This document shows, one piece after another, positions 1-12,300 of a stretch of 64,000 nt of DNA. The notes beneath the pieces are model-generated. The model saw only the letters and a list, made by a program, of their open reading frames with translations. It was not told the origin of the DNA and made no database searches. The stretch comes from Sinotaia quadrata (lineage: Eukaryota > Mollusca > Gastropoda > Architaenioglossa > Viviparidae): positions 106,305,375 through 106,369,374 of the forward strand of contig CM054179.1 in NCBI GenBank assembly GCA_028829895.1. The letters are read 5' to 3'. Position 1 is the first letter of the stretch. Every line of letters starts with the position of its first letter. The position numbers were made by a program, and so were the translations under genes.

Positions 1-431
1 TCCTATACATTACCAATTGACAAATCCATAGTTTTTTAGTTTGATCATCTGAATCATGTTCTTTTAAATTATCATTTGACATATCCATAGTTTTCTAGTT
101 TACCATGTGAATCATGTTCCTTTGAATTTACCATCTAACATATTCAAGTACGTCTAATTTATCATGGAAAGATCATCTGCTTTCTAGTTTACCAGTGTAA
201 ACTGGTATTTCATCAGTTTTCAGTTTTTGAGTTTATGTAAAAATCTGGTTCCTAGTTCACAGTTTGACACAATTTTTGTCTACTGATTCATAGATCTTGT
301 GAATTCTAATTTCAAGTTTACAATTTGACAGTGTCTGTTTACTGATTCATATATCCTGTGCATTCTAATTTCAAGTTTACAATGTGACAGTGTACATTTA
401 CTAGTTCATATATCTGGTGCATTCTAATTTG
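1..431. repeat. Two short tandem repeats in VPS26C intron 7, ~60-bp units
   Basis: Positions 258-431 hold three imperfect ~59-bp copies marked by TTGACA...ACTGATTCATA...GCATTCTAATTTCAAG. Positions 1-200 hold about three weaker ~62-bp copies marked by CCATAGTTTTCTAGTTTACC. No coding potential seen; lies in a 3'-truncated intron. Confidence 0.7.
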
Positions 432-1211
432 GCTGATAATTTCTTACTTACACAGAATTACAATTATAAGGAAATTTTTCTAAGAATGTTCCTGTACTAA
501 GTTATCCAGTTCTAAATTTAAATATTTCTTTAAAATAATCAATTAGCCTAAAAACAGAACTTAAAAAAACTGTAAAATAAAAATCCAGAATGAGGAATGA
601 CTGTACCCAGTAAATGAAAGAATGATTAAAGAAAAATAATAATCTCACATACAAGACACTGAGAGTACATTTGTTGTGGTTAAATTGCCATAGAGCAAGT
701 TTAACAGGAGGAATTTAGGAAGAGATTAACTGATTCAACTTCAAGTGAAAGTGACAACAGCAAGAATGTAAAGTTTTCAGCAAGTTTAAACAAAACAAAC
801 AAACAAAAAAATAACCAATAAAATATCCCCCCCCCATCCCTGAAAGAACAACAACAAAAAGTTACAATTAATTATTAATAGCAAATCTAAATGTACAGGC
901 TCAGATAAATAAAATGAATGAACAATATATTTTACTCTTTGTTCCATTTCATGCTTCCATTGATTTATTTAATTAATTAATTTTTCATTTATTATTTATT
1001 CTAATTCTGTAAGGGTCTCTCCCATAATGAGCAAACAATTTCATACAGCATTTTATCACTTAACCGTTGTCTATTTTTCCTAAGGAAAAAAATATTAAGT
1101 TTTATTCTCTTACTAAATTTCAAAGCTTAAAAGAAAATTTGCCTCATATGATTTTAATTTCTAGATTAGCATTTAAAATATCTATATCCACTCTTGTTAT
1201 CTGTAACATAC

Positions 1212-1308
1212 CATCCTTGGCATAGCCCTCTGCACAACCACATGTCTCAACACGCACCAATTGAATTTCTATGGATTTTATTGCTGCTTCACAGTTTTCA
1301 ACAGTCAG
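1212..1308 (-). CDS. VPS26C: VPS26C coding exon 7 (aa 196-227)
   Basis: 32 codons plus one base: LTVENCEAAIKSIEIQLVRV then ETCGCAEGYAKD. It ends after GAT G at donor GGTATG. The next exon is not in the window: 1-1209 shows only intron. Confidence 0.93.
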
Positions 1309-4300
1309 CTGCAGACACCAAGATCAACAAAAAAAAAGTAAAATTCAGGTTATATATTTAAATTATAAATAGCAAAATTATTCAATTACTAAAGTAAATA
1401 AATGACAATGAAAGCATGGTGAATCAAAATAGGTGACCAGGGTTTGCAGAAAGTTTAGAAAAAAAATTCAAAGTTTTTTCAAGGACTTTTTACAAGTTGA
1501 GTATTACAATATTCAAGGGCTGCAAGGTGCACTAAAGTTAAAAAAAACAGAAATTTGTTACAATAACCATGACATTATGTTTTTGTTGCAAACAAATTAA
1601 GATATATAAGCAAATTTAATATCCATATACAATACTGTGCATTAACCTTTAGGAAACTGATTTAATTGTTTGTAGTGCCAGACTGTGCAACACATACCAA
1701 CAAATGAACGAATTTTGAAATGAAATAACTTACAAAAGAAATGCTCATAAAAATTCATAAAACTTTCACCCTTTTTTAGGTAAATGGATATGAATATATA
1801 AATTTATTTGGAGAAAACTACTTTTAACAGTTATATAAAGAAAATAATTCAGTGTTGAAAATAAGTGAGAAACATATTTCTGGCCATACTTGTGCTTACA
1901 CTTAACTATAATGCAAAAAATTCTGAATTTGACTCATTTGCTGTTATTGTAAGAGTATATAAATGTGCAGAACATATTTCAATCATATATGAGTTACAAT
2001 CTTAAAATATGATTTAGTGATGTCAAAAATTTGCAAACTGTAGAATGAAGAACAAATTTTGTGAACCAAACTATAAACAGAGAATAAGAGGATAATTACT
2101 GTCAATAAAAGTAATCTTATCAAACTTAAAGTTGTGAAAATTTAAAATTTATTATGACAAATGTAGCAATTGTTTATTGAAGAACAGTGAATCAGTATAA
2201 GGCCAAACATAATCCTTTATTTTACACCCTTTACAATTTAAAAAAATGTTTAATGAGCATATTCCTATATTCAATAATGCAACAAAACAATCCACTCAAA
2301 AGTTTTATCTCAAAAGACATATTTTCAAACATGAAAACGTTAAACATATCTGTAGGATTTCCCATGTATGACTTTATTTTTCAACATATTTTGGTTCACA
2401 AAATGCTTCAAACAAATATGATCATGATCAGAAATAATAAGACAATGTCCTACTTTATTTTAAAGGAAATGGCTATGATGGTTTAAAAACCTGAAATCTA
2501 TGACTGCTATGTCTATTGTCCAGTTACTTGCTGTTATAAATTTTAAAAATTCTTTATTTGGTTTAGTAATATAAGAATAATTTCTTTAAGAGTTGATCAG
2601 CAGCTATTTTCTTTTGTTTGTATAAAACAAAAAAAAAAAATTAAACTGTATAAGGGGAAAAATTCAAAATGGCTATTATTCTTCAGAAGTCCTATTCTGA
2701 ACTGAAAAATTATGTTGTAAATGAGTTTTATTAGTTTTGGAACATTCTCAGTGCTCCGAATTGGAATTTTCTATCGTATCTCAGGCTTTTGAATGACATG
2801 CCAGAAATAACTGAAATAAATACCAAAGTATTGAAAACTTGGTGATAGTGGTAACATGACTTGCAAATGTTTCATGGCATTTTATTTAAAATAGACATGT
2901 TTATGCAAATTGATAATAGGAGTTAGATTTTTTTTAAAATCAAGGACTTCTCAACTAATTCAAGTGCTTTTCAAGGACAAAATAAAATTCAAGCATTTCC
3001 CAGGACTTCTAATTTTTCAAGAGCTTTTCATGGTTGCTGTGAATCTTGGTGATGCATATATTCATTCAATTATAATGCAGAGTGACACGCACGCACGCAC
3101 ACACATACGCACACACACACACACACACACGCGCACACACAGATAGTTAAATTGTACAAGCTGAAAACATTTGAAAGAAAAATTATAGAAGCAAAAAATA
3201 AAACAGAAGCTAAATATGTACAAGTTCTTAAATGAAAACAATAACTCATCTAGTAATAATTATCACAACGATTCACCAGTTTTTATGAGCACTTAAATAC
3301 TGTTAGTAGTAGTAGTTCCGTTAACTTCTTTGCCCCAAAGGAATTGCATGAAAACTTTTCATCTTTACGATGTTCTAGGTTTTTGTAAGATTCCTGTAGG
3401 GCCTTCCTCCTTTCACTTGTATTCAAAGAGGGTGGTTGTTAGATATCTTTACTTCTTATAAACAAGAGACTAAGCAGGATATAGTAATCCTAAGACAGGT
3501 AGGGCAAATCAGCCAGTAAAATCCTGATAACTTGCAAGAGGCAATAAGAATAACTGAACAAAAACGTACTGCTTAAAAAGCAAGCTATTGTGGCTGCCCA
3601 TATCTGCCAAACTTGTATGCTTTTAGAAACAATCTTGTATTAATAGATAATCTACCTCTACCATTATCATATATTTTAATTTAATTTATTTTCTTTTAAA
3701 AATCTTGTAATATATAAAAGATTACTTTTACCTCGCCTAGAAGAGGGTTTGTGATCTGAAGACAAGATGAGTCAAGCTTACCCTTCACTTTGAACTTTGG
3801 CACATTTTGCTTCTGAAAACATGAATGAATTAATTGCTACATGTGATAATTAGTTAATACATATTGAAAACACTGTGTATTATACTAGCTATAATCTATG
3901 CTGCAAGTAAGTTATTAAAACACTCAAATACAGATTTCTGATAAAAACAAAGTGTGCACATAGATAACATTTTTTTATTTTCAACTTCCTTTCATTAGTA
4001 TTTACCTACCTATCTGATTCCAATTTTGCCTGTCAGAAATAGACAAATAATAGTGGAGAAAATACAGGACAACAGTCCTATTTTAAAGAAAATAGAAAAA
4101 CAAAGCCAAACAAAGATACAGTATTTAGTTTCAGTCAAGAAAATAGAAAAAATAGCCAAAGATACAGTATGTAGTTTCAGTGAAGACAATATTAGTGTTG
4201 ATATGAAAATAGAAAAACAAAGCCAAACAAAGATACAGTATTTAGTTTCAGTCAAGACAATATTGTTTTATATCATTTCTGGGGTTACTTGATCAAAGCT

Positions 4301-7300
4301 TTTAAAAATCTCTCCTGATATTATAATTTTAACCAGTCTCCAACGGACATATTCCTGTATGAATAGTACATAGCACAAACAGATATCTCCTATTCTTAAC
4401 AGCTTTCCTTTTCACAAAATGTTTGAAACAAACACTCCAAATATTAATAATATACAGATTTGCTTAAAAATAAGCATATTAAAACTACAACACTCATAAA
4501 AAGTAAGAAAAACAAACCTCTTTCACATTAGCCAGTGTTTCAGGGGACATGCTGAAGGTTACTGGCTTCGGCTTTGCTTTTTCTTCTTGGTCCTGAAACA
4601 ACTCTTCCAATATTTTACATTTATTAGTATTTTAAGCAATCCTATTAACAACGTTCTGAGATATCTTAAAATCATGATAAGGAAAAGCAGCATTAATCTT
4701 TCAAACTGTATTTCATGATTTTATATAAAACATACATTTAAAATTGCAAATGCACAAGCTTAAATTTACACAAATTCACAACAGTACAATTTCCACCTAC
4801 CAATTTTACGAATAAAATCTTGTTAATATTTTTACACACTTTAAAATGCCTGGAACATTTTCTGAAAGTCAGATATAGCATGAAAGAAGCTGTAGGAAGC
4901 TTTTTGGACACATTTCATTTAAAACATTTATTAAGAAAACAAGAGGAAGATTGCAAACCATTAAGCTGTATGAGTTTCAGGATTTTAACTAACTTATGAC
5001 CTTATGACATTAAATTTGCATGATATATTACCTTTTGTTTGCTGTTTTTCAAATGTATGGTAGTGCAGGCATAAAATTAGCATAAATCTGACCTCTTGCT
5101 TACTTATCTTTCTGGCCTTGTGCTTCTGTTCTTCCGATGCCTCATAGTATAGGCATTTAATTAGCATAAAATTACATTTTTTTTTACTGTTTTTTTAAAA
5201 AATGTTTCAAACTACAGGTATTAAACAAACATAAAATCCCACCCTGTATTCAATGATGAATTCACAAGTTTTCTGAAGATCTTTGTTCAGCAGAGATCTT
5301 TTCATATCCACACGGATAAGGTACTGAAACACAAAATGATTTAATATGTTTACTTAGAAATGAAAAATAATATAAATATTTTATTCCTATTGCTATTCCT
5401 AATTTAGTAATATTTTTAAGCATTTGCTAGTAACATATTTTTGTTATAATATTTTAGTTTTCAGGGAACTATTGACTTTTACATTATACAAGTGATGCAT
5501 GTGTGTGTTAAATCCCCAGTTAATTCACATACAGACATTTTCAGCAATATACCCTCCAATCTTATGTCAAGCTTTTACATACTGATATTTTCTGAATATA
5601 TCTAGTGTCACTTTTTTTTAGAAGAATGACACCAGACTGCCAAAAAACAGAATTTTTTGTATTTAACTTGTGATTAATATTATAAAAGGACAAAAAAAAA
5701 ATTATTAATGAGGAATGTATGGGTAGAAGGTACAGCACTATAGAGTGGAGGTGAATTTTTTTTTTTTAATGGACTAGGCTATCAATACTTTTGCAGAGAT
5801 TCTTTTCCAAGTAACATGTTTGTTTGTGTACTGCTGAATTATAATCTCTGATTCAGTATCAAACTTGTATTGTGAGGATCACCCTGGACTGATGGGGTTT
5901 AAATGCTTTAGTACTAATAGTAGGGTTTGCAGGTGAATAGCTCTCAGCCACAATGATTTAACAGAAAGGCCTCCATTTACAAAGTGGTCTGACTTGTGTT
6001 GGTAAACCATCACCCAAACATCTCTATCCTGGCTCCAACTCCTTTCTCATTCCCCATTTTCCTCTTAACCTGTTGTTAGTGTTGCAATTTTATGCTAAAA
6101 GCTTTTCCTTACTTAAGATAATTTCTGGCTTAACATTCTCTTTCCCCATATCCCTACATCTATCCACTCTATACAGTTAGTATGGTTTTGTAGATATGAC
6201 ACACACGGGTAAATTGGGGCATTAATAATGCTGCAAAATGAATCACTTGACAGCAGCCATTGATGTATTGTTTAAAGTTTTAAATGAAGATGATACAGCA
6301 TAGAGACTAGTTAATCTTTAGTATCAATAAAATTGAATCTTTCAACTTTCGCAATGATGTATAAAAGGAAGAAAAAGAAAATATTTTAACACATAAAGTG
6401 TATTGTAAATTAAAAAGTTAAAAAGTGAAAGTATAATGTCAACAACCAAGACAAATGAATATAATTTAATAAGATTAAATATTATTTTCTTGAAAATTAA
6501 ATATTTTTGACAGTATAATATTTACAGTTAAATTTTTCCTTTATTGCTGAGTAAAAAAAAAAATAAAAAAAATATGGCACCTCAACAAAATCTCTGCAAA
6601 CAAACATTTTTCTTTCGAGGACAGATATCCTTAAAACAGAGATGGTCAGCAACAAATTGCAGACTTGACTGTTTTCAACAAGTTAAATCTACCTCAACAA
6701 ACTATGTCAAAAATAAAGAAAAATAAAGAAACCAAAGACAAGATTTTAAAACAATAACTTACACTTTCTTACCTGAATGTTAACAAACACACCATGGTAT
6801 GTTTCATATAAACTCTTCCCAGGTTTTGGTTTGAGAGGCACCTCAAATGGAATTTCTGTCTTGCCTGAAGGGAGACGACCTGGTTTGGCAACCTCCAGTG
6901 GATAATTCAATAATTGTATAGGCTACAGTAAAGAAAAAAAACAAGAAAAACTACAAATTTAACAACACAGTTTCTGTTTCATCACCTTATTACTGAAGAA
7001 AAACATTTACAAGATTCACATCATTCTGAACTCAGATGATTGTTTATAGAAATTAAAGCTTTTCATAGCAAATATTTTTTTTTATATAGAATCAGAACAG
7101 ATTAAGGAAATGACAATGAATTTTTGTTTCCTGTCTAAAGGATATTTAACAAATCCAAGAATACATCGTGATGTACAAAAGGATCAGTATTTAAATTTGT
7201 CCCCTCTCAAAACACCCTCCCAACTCTATCAGGTTGCATTTAGAGGTATAGAAATAATAGACTAAAACATCTTGAAAATTGCTTTGTATTACTGGATGCT

Positions 7301-8668
7301 CCAGGATTTCAGTCAATACATAATAAAACAAATATACATAATAATAAATAATAGCAGTAGCTAACTTTGTAGCACAACTCTGTACTTGATTCAAAATACA
7401 GTGGACACATTGACACATTTTACTTCACGTGTACAACAAAATAATACAGCAGTGCCTTATGAGATATAAAACAAATATTCACAAATAAAAGTGAGAATTT
7501 TGTTTACAATATTTAGACAAGTGAAATTCTGCCACAATGGCAGATTTCACACACAAACACACACATAAACACACACACAATATCAATATCTAAGAGTAAT
7601 ACATAAACCACAAACATAAAAAGCAATAATTAAACTGAAAAAATGGGTTTCATAGGTCCCACAGCAAGATTTAGCCACAACTAATGATCGCATAACTGCA
7701 AGTATAATTATATACCTTAAGTGAGTTGTAGAAAGCTTCAAATACACCAACACTTTTTGCACTCAGCTGTAGGTTGACTACACCTTCGACAACCAAATTT
7801 ATACCTTGATGTTGTAACTCCCCTTTGCTCACTACTACCACCACACCAGCAACTATATCCTACAACACATCAATACATGGGATAGTGTACCATTTTGTGA
7901 TAAGAAGTACAAAGTAAACCAAATTATTATTATACTAAAGTGTAAAAAAGTTTTAGTTTATAGATAATATGTATAAGTGTAGATGTTTCAGTTAAACAGC
8001 ATTCATTCAGAACTATAACAAACAGGCAATGAAACTGTAGTGTATAATATTCTAATACTAAGGCGATCTTGCTATATCAGGTTCTTATTTTGTGCTTAGC
8101 ACTCTTGCTATTTATGTGTGAATTAGGACTATCTAAGTGTCTGGAATCGGTAAAAGAATATCTGCATGACTGTCAGAAAAGAACTGCATTTTATTTTGGT
8201 ATTCAATACAACTAAAAACCGATTTTTACATGTCTCATACTTATAGTAGGCTATAACTCAACAGCTAACACTGTAACAGATGTAAATGTTACTTGTTAAT
8301 ATATTTACGTCACAGTCTCTAGTCTTAGACATTATCAAATGTCACTAAGTTTAAATCATAATAACTGCACAAAACAAAAATTAATACCTTACAGTGTGTG
8401 CGTTTGTGTGTGTTGTGTGTGTGAGCGAGAGAGAATGAATGGTGTAATTTACATAGAAATATCTAACAATTTTCTAGACACACCTCCTTTAAGCCAACAG
8501 CTCATGACATACAGAAAAAAAAAATCTTTATAGGTTAATTTGCAAATGATCATTAATAATAATGAAAAATGTTCACAGATGCATAATAATAAGCCTTGAA
8601 ATGAAATATCATACCCCTTCTTTATAAATTTTGTTAACTTTTTTTAGTCGAATGTCGAGAGTCGCCAT
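1212..8668 (-). CDS. VPS26C: VPS26C (DSCR3) gene, 5' seven coding exons, 3' end outside window
   Basis: Encodes the first 227 residues of the arrestin-fold subunit of the retriever complex (VPS26C-VPS35L-VPS29), which recycles membrane cargo from endosomes. Seven exons join in frame: 8615-8668, 7716-7859, 6773-6922, 5243-5323, 4518-4592, 3732-3812, 1212-1308, all GT-AG; the first six end in phase 0 and the seventh after one base of a codon. Recognised by family sequence such as LQLSAKSVGVFEAFYNS, YETYHGVFVNIQ, DMKRSLL.KDL.KTCEFI and VETCGCAEGYAKD. Vertebrate VPS26C is about 297 aa, so roughly the last 70 residues lie left of position 1. The start MATLDIRLKKVNKIY matches the family N-terminus. 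The gene is divergent from the SAXO gene, sharing a 615-bp spacer. Confidence 0.95.
1309..3731 (-). other. VPS26C intron 6 (2.4 kb)
   Basis: AT-rich, no exon found in either orientation. The only structured element is an (AC)n tract at 3088-3142. Confidence 0.7.
3088..3142. repeat. (AC)n microsatellite with CGCACG variants
   Basis: About 55 bp of alternating CA, interrupted by CG steps at both ends; lies in VPS26C intron 6. Confidence 0.9.
3732..3812 (-). CDS. VPS26C: VPS26C coding exon 6 (aa 169-195)
   Basis: 27 codons, phase 0/0: KQNVPKFKVKGKLDSSCLQI then TNPLLGE, the start of the C-terminal arrestin domain. Confidence 0.92.
4087..4262. repeat. Imperfect triplicated unit in VPS26C intron 5
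   Basis: Three copies, the middle one shortened, of a unit with AAGCCAAACAAAGATACAGT followed by ATTTAGTTTCAGTCAAG. It creates short ORFs on both strands that I do not consider genes. Confidence 0.75.
4518..4592 (-). CDS. VPS26C: VPS26C coding exon 5 (aa 144-168)
   Basis: 25 codons, phase 0/0. Begins with a charged DQEEKAKPKP stretch, then VTFSMSPETLANVKE, matching the family's T.TPETL.NVKE segment. Confidence 0.92.
5243..5323 (-). CDS. VPS26C: VPS26C coding exon 4 (aa 117-143)
   Basis: 27 codons, phase 0/0: YLIRVDMKRSLLNKDLQKTC then EFIIEYR. It corresponds to the domain linker conserved in VPS26 paralogues. Confidence 0.94.
6773..6922 (-). CDS. VPS26C: VPS26C coding exon 3 (aa 67-116)
   Basis: 50 codons, phase 0/0. 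Contains KPGRLPSGKTEIPFEVPL and YETYHGVFVNIQ. The acceptor is CTGTAG and the donor CAG|GTAAGA. Confidence 0.95.
7716..7859 (-). CDS. VPS26C: VPS26C coding exon 2 (aa 19-66)
   Basis: 48 codons, phase 0 on both sides. Carries DIVAGVVVVVSKGELQHQGI and LQLSAKSVGVFEAFYNSLK, the most diagnostic block of the family. Confidence 0.95.
8615..8668 (-). CDS. VPS26C: VPS26C coding exon 1 (aa 1-18)
   Basis: ATG at 8668 opens MATLDIRLKKVNKIYKEG, the first beta-strand of the arrestin-like fold. It ends in phase 0 at donor GGG|GTATGA. The ATG sits in the context AAAATGGCG. Confidence 0.93.
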
Positions 8669-9283
8669 TTTGTTTTGTCATGTGATCATGCGCCACAGGC
8701 ATCGGTGTAAACGCAGCATTTTAAAAACATTAAAAAAAATTTCCAATGGAGAGAAAGAGACAAAGCAGTATTTTATTGAACTTAATACCGAGAAATGTTT
8801 TCTAAAAAAAATTAAATGTTACTGACGCAACAGAGCTACCTATGACCTTCATAGTTATTTTCGAATTAGCAAAATCTGTTTGTTAAAGTGTTATATGTTT
8901 ATTTATTAAAATGTGATAAATTAAGTAATAATTAGTGCATAGGCGTAAGTTTAAAATACATTAAAGTTACAATCAGATTTAATAAGGGAGGTGATTCTAA
9001 CAGCGGTTGCTACGGACTCGTTTCTACGCTGGCTCAATGTCTGTTGGTTTTGTATAGCTATTATTACTTAATAGAGTGCCAGTCTTCTGTGTACAAAGGC
9101 ATATGGGCAATTGGCAGAATGAAGGATAGTTACAGTTTCGATCAAGAGATTCTTAAAGCTGTATTAGCATAAGTGGTATTTAGAAGAAGTCAATGGCATT
9201 TGGGCTTTTTTCAACAAATGGTGTGAAGTTAACAACTTCATTTCGAGCTTTGTTGAGGATATAAGTGTGGTTTAAGTTCAGAC
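8669..9283. promoter_or_regulatory. Divergent promoter region between VPS26C and SAXO
   Basis: 615 bp separates the two start codons on opposite strands, so both transcription starts must lie here or in unseen 5' exons. The segment holds the locally GC-richest non-coding patch (about 9000-9045) and no tandem repeat. A near match to an RFX X-box (GTTGCTACGGACTC, 9006-9019; left half exact, right half poor) is present. No TATA box is convincing for either gene. Confidence 0.55.
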
Positions 9284-9372
9284 ATGGCGGCAATTACTGC
9301 AATTTCGGAATCAGATATTTTAGCAGAAGAATTTCCAGACAATGTTTCCATCAGTGCTTTATGCGACTGTGG
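9284..9372 (+). CDS. SAXO: SAXO coding exon 1 (aa 1-29 plus split Gly30)
   Basis: GACATGGCGG context; MAAITAISESDILAEEF then PDNVSISALCDC. Donor GG|GTGAGT, phase 2. The CDCG/RH motif is completed by exon 2. Confidence 0.85.
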
Positions 9373-12300
9373 GTGAGTTTACAGGAATGCTGATAAATTT
9401 AATTACAATAATTTAACAATTTTACGATATTTTAGTAATATCCACTTAATTTTATTTTTTATTGTATTTGTGCATACTACATACTTACGTCCTATTTATC
9501 TAGATAACTGTTCGCATCAGTCCATCTATCCAACAACTTTTTCATTAATTCCAAACACCATCAATCAATCCATTACAGCAAATCATATATATAGCTTAAT
9601 AACCCTCTTTACCCACCGATTGGCCTACAGCTATTGGCTTCTTCATCATTACCTATATATCTGTCTTTATATGTAACGTTTTTGTCAAAGGCTCTCTGCA
9701 CATGTATTTTAGTTATATTTACTAATTTCCATTTGTCAAGTTCAGTTTGCAGAAAACTTAGTTTGTAATGAAAATTATATAACTGCAGTTGATAGTTTAA
9801 TACAGAATTAAACCTAATGAGCAAATTAAAGTGTTTAGAAATGCGCACTATTGTTTATAGATATAAAATATTTATTTATTAATCAGAAATCCAGCCAAAT
9901 TTGAAAAGTGAATTCTAAAAGGATATAATAATTTTTATATATCAGAGAATTCAGCCAGATTAGAACTGCAGCTGTGATTTAAAAGAATCACCAAAGCTCT
10001 TTTGTGAAATTACAAGTATAGACTGCTTTCAGTTAATCAGAAATTGAATAAATCTTATGTGGGGTGTTTAATTGTGTGTGTGTGTGTGTGTGTGTGTGTG
10101 CTTTTAAGTATTCGGCTATCTAGGAAATTGTGCAGATCCTGGGCAATGAGGTGACTTTACACAATTATAAGGACATTATAAGATTTAATTCAGACTAATT
10201 TTCAAAATTTAAAACTTGTATAAATATTAAATTTTTCTTTTATATTATCTATACATCATTTAAATAACAAGTAGCAAATATATTGAAATTATTATAATTT
10301 TTATATGCATTTTGCATCCTTTATTCTAAATTCATTAACTTTTATAATATTCGAAGTTGAAGCAGTTTCAGAGACATCACCTGTTCTGTTGGCATCAATA
10401 TGCAGTGCCTCAAAAGACTCACCCTTTAGATAATCCCACTTTCACAGAAGTATTTATTTTATAGCTATTAATGTATTTTATAGACATCTGACAAAGTAAT
10501 GTCAATTACACATAATTAGCATCTGACAAAAAATTATATTCCAGCTTTTGATCTGTCAATTGTTTCCAAATATCTGTCAAAGCATGCATAAATTGCTGAC
10601 AGTAAGTGCCTGGTATCTGACACTATTTCCCAGTTCTTTCACCCGTAATTATATTTATATTTAATTTTTATTTTCTTTAGACACCAATATTTGTCAGTAT
10701 ACTAGTAAGTACAATTAACATGTACAAATACAAATTATATAGGCTTTCAGATAAGCTTTGTAAGGGTGTGGGCAAATTATTAATTAATAAATTTATTTGA
10801 CATCTGTTGATATGCAGACTTTATTTTTGCCTGTGTGGGCAAAAAGTCAAAAGAATGTGTGATGATAGCAAAACAGAGGATACTGTAATATATTTACTTG
10901 TTTGAGTATTATACCACTATAGACTGTAAATCTACGAGAGAAATAACTAATTTTTACAATGACAATTATTAATGGAAACAAGTATGATTACACTATCCTA
11001 TATTAAAAGATGAATAATATATATTTCTTTTGTATATAAACTTCAGTTAAGAAGGGTTCACTCATGCTTTCTCTCCCTCTTTCTACTTACCTACCTGCCT
11101 ACCTTCAAAATGATTAATATATATTTCTTTTGTACATAAACTTTAATTAAGAATGGTTTGCACATTCTTTCTCTCCCTCTCTCAACCTACCTACTACGTC
11201 TCTCTATCTACCTGCCTACCTTTCTCTCTCATACATACACAAATATTAAACATTAAGATTGTATGATCATATATAAATACAATATTTAATGAAAGAATTG
11301 TCACATATTCACCTCTTTAGGAAACTGTTACTCTGGTAAATTTTTAAAATATTTTTGTGTGTATGTGTGTGTGTGTGTGTGTGACTGCTAGGGTTTCCTT
11401 TTTACTCATTATCAAACATTTCAGTGATTTCATATAGCCATTATATATATAAAGAGTGAGACAAAAGTAGATATACATTCCTGTTTTTAACATTTTAGTT
11501 GTTTCTAGTCATTCGTGTTTGAAATTCATTACATTATGAATGGTTATAAATACCTGTAAAGTATAATAAATAATAAATAAATGAAAATAAATAATAAATA
11601 AATGAAAATAAATAATAAATAAATGAAAATAAATAAATAAAAATAAAATAAAATACCATGATCTAATCAGTACTGTATACTCACTTTTGGCCCACCATAT
11701 ATATATATATATGTATAATTTTATATGTATTTTGTTGTGTATGTGCTTGTGTTCATGGTAAACTGTACTCGTACTTTTATGAATATCAGTCACTGAAGAT
11801 ATAGATGTTCCTTATACTAGATAGCTTTCTAGACATTATTATTAGTGACACATAGAAATCAATAGCTTTCATATTATCTTTCTATTGAAAAGATAAAACC
11901 TTTTCATAAACAAATAATTTCTGTTTTGTAATAACAACTGCTCGTTGCGACGCTGAGCACAATGAATTATCCGTCCAAGTCGGCTTAATCTGGCACATTG
12001 TTCTGTAGCGAATCACTCATGGCAACTCGAATGTGTAGCTCGGAGGCTCTTAAGTTCCTGAATACAAGGACTGTTACTCTTTCAGACAGACTTAAAACCC
12101 TGGACTTGATTTATGGGCCTTTTTTATACAGGAAAAAAAAAATCTAATACATTCTATCTAATTAGATGTACTTGCTCGATATTAAATTCATTGTGTGTGG
12201 AGGACTTTTTGACTTTATTGGAGCTTAGGTACTGTAATTATCCAATTACTTGTACGTTTCAAGCGGACTCCCGTATATAACTAAGGACAATTTTGTAGCA

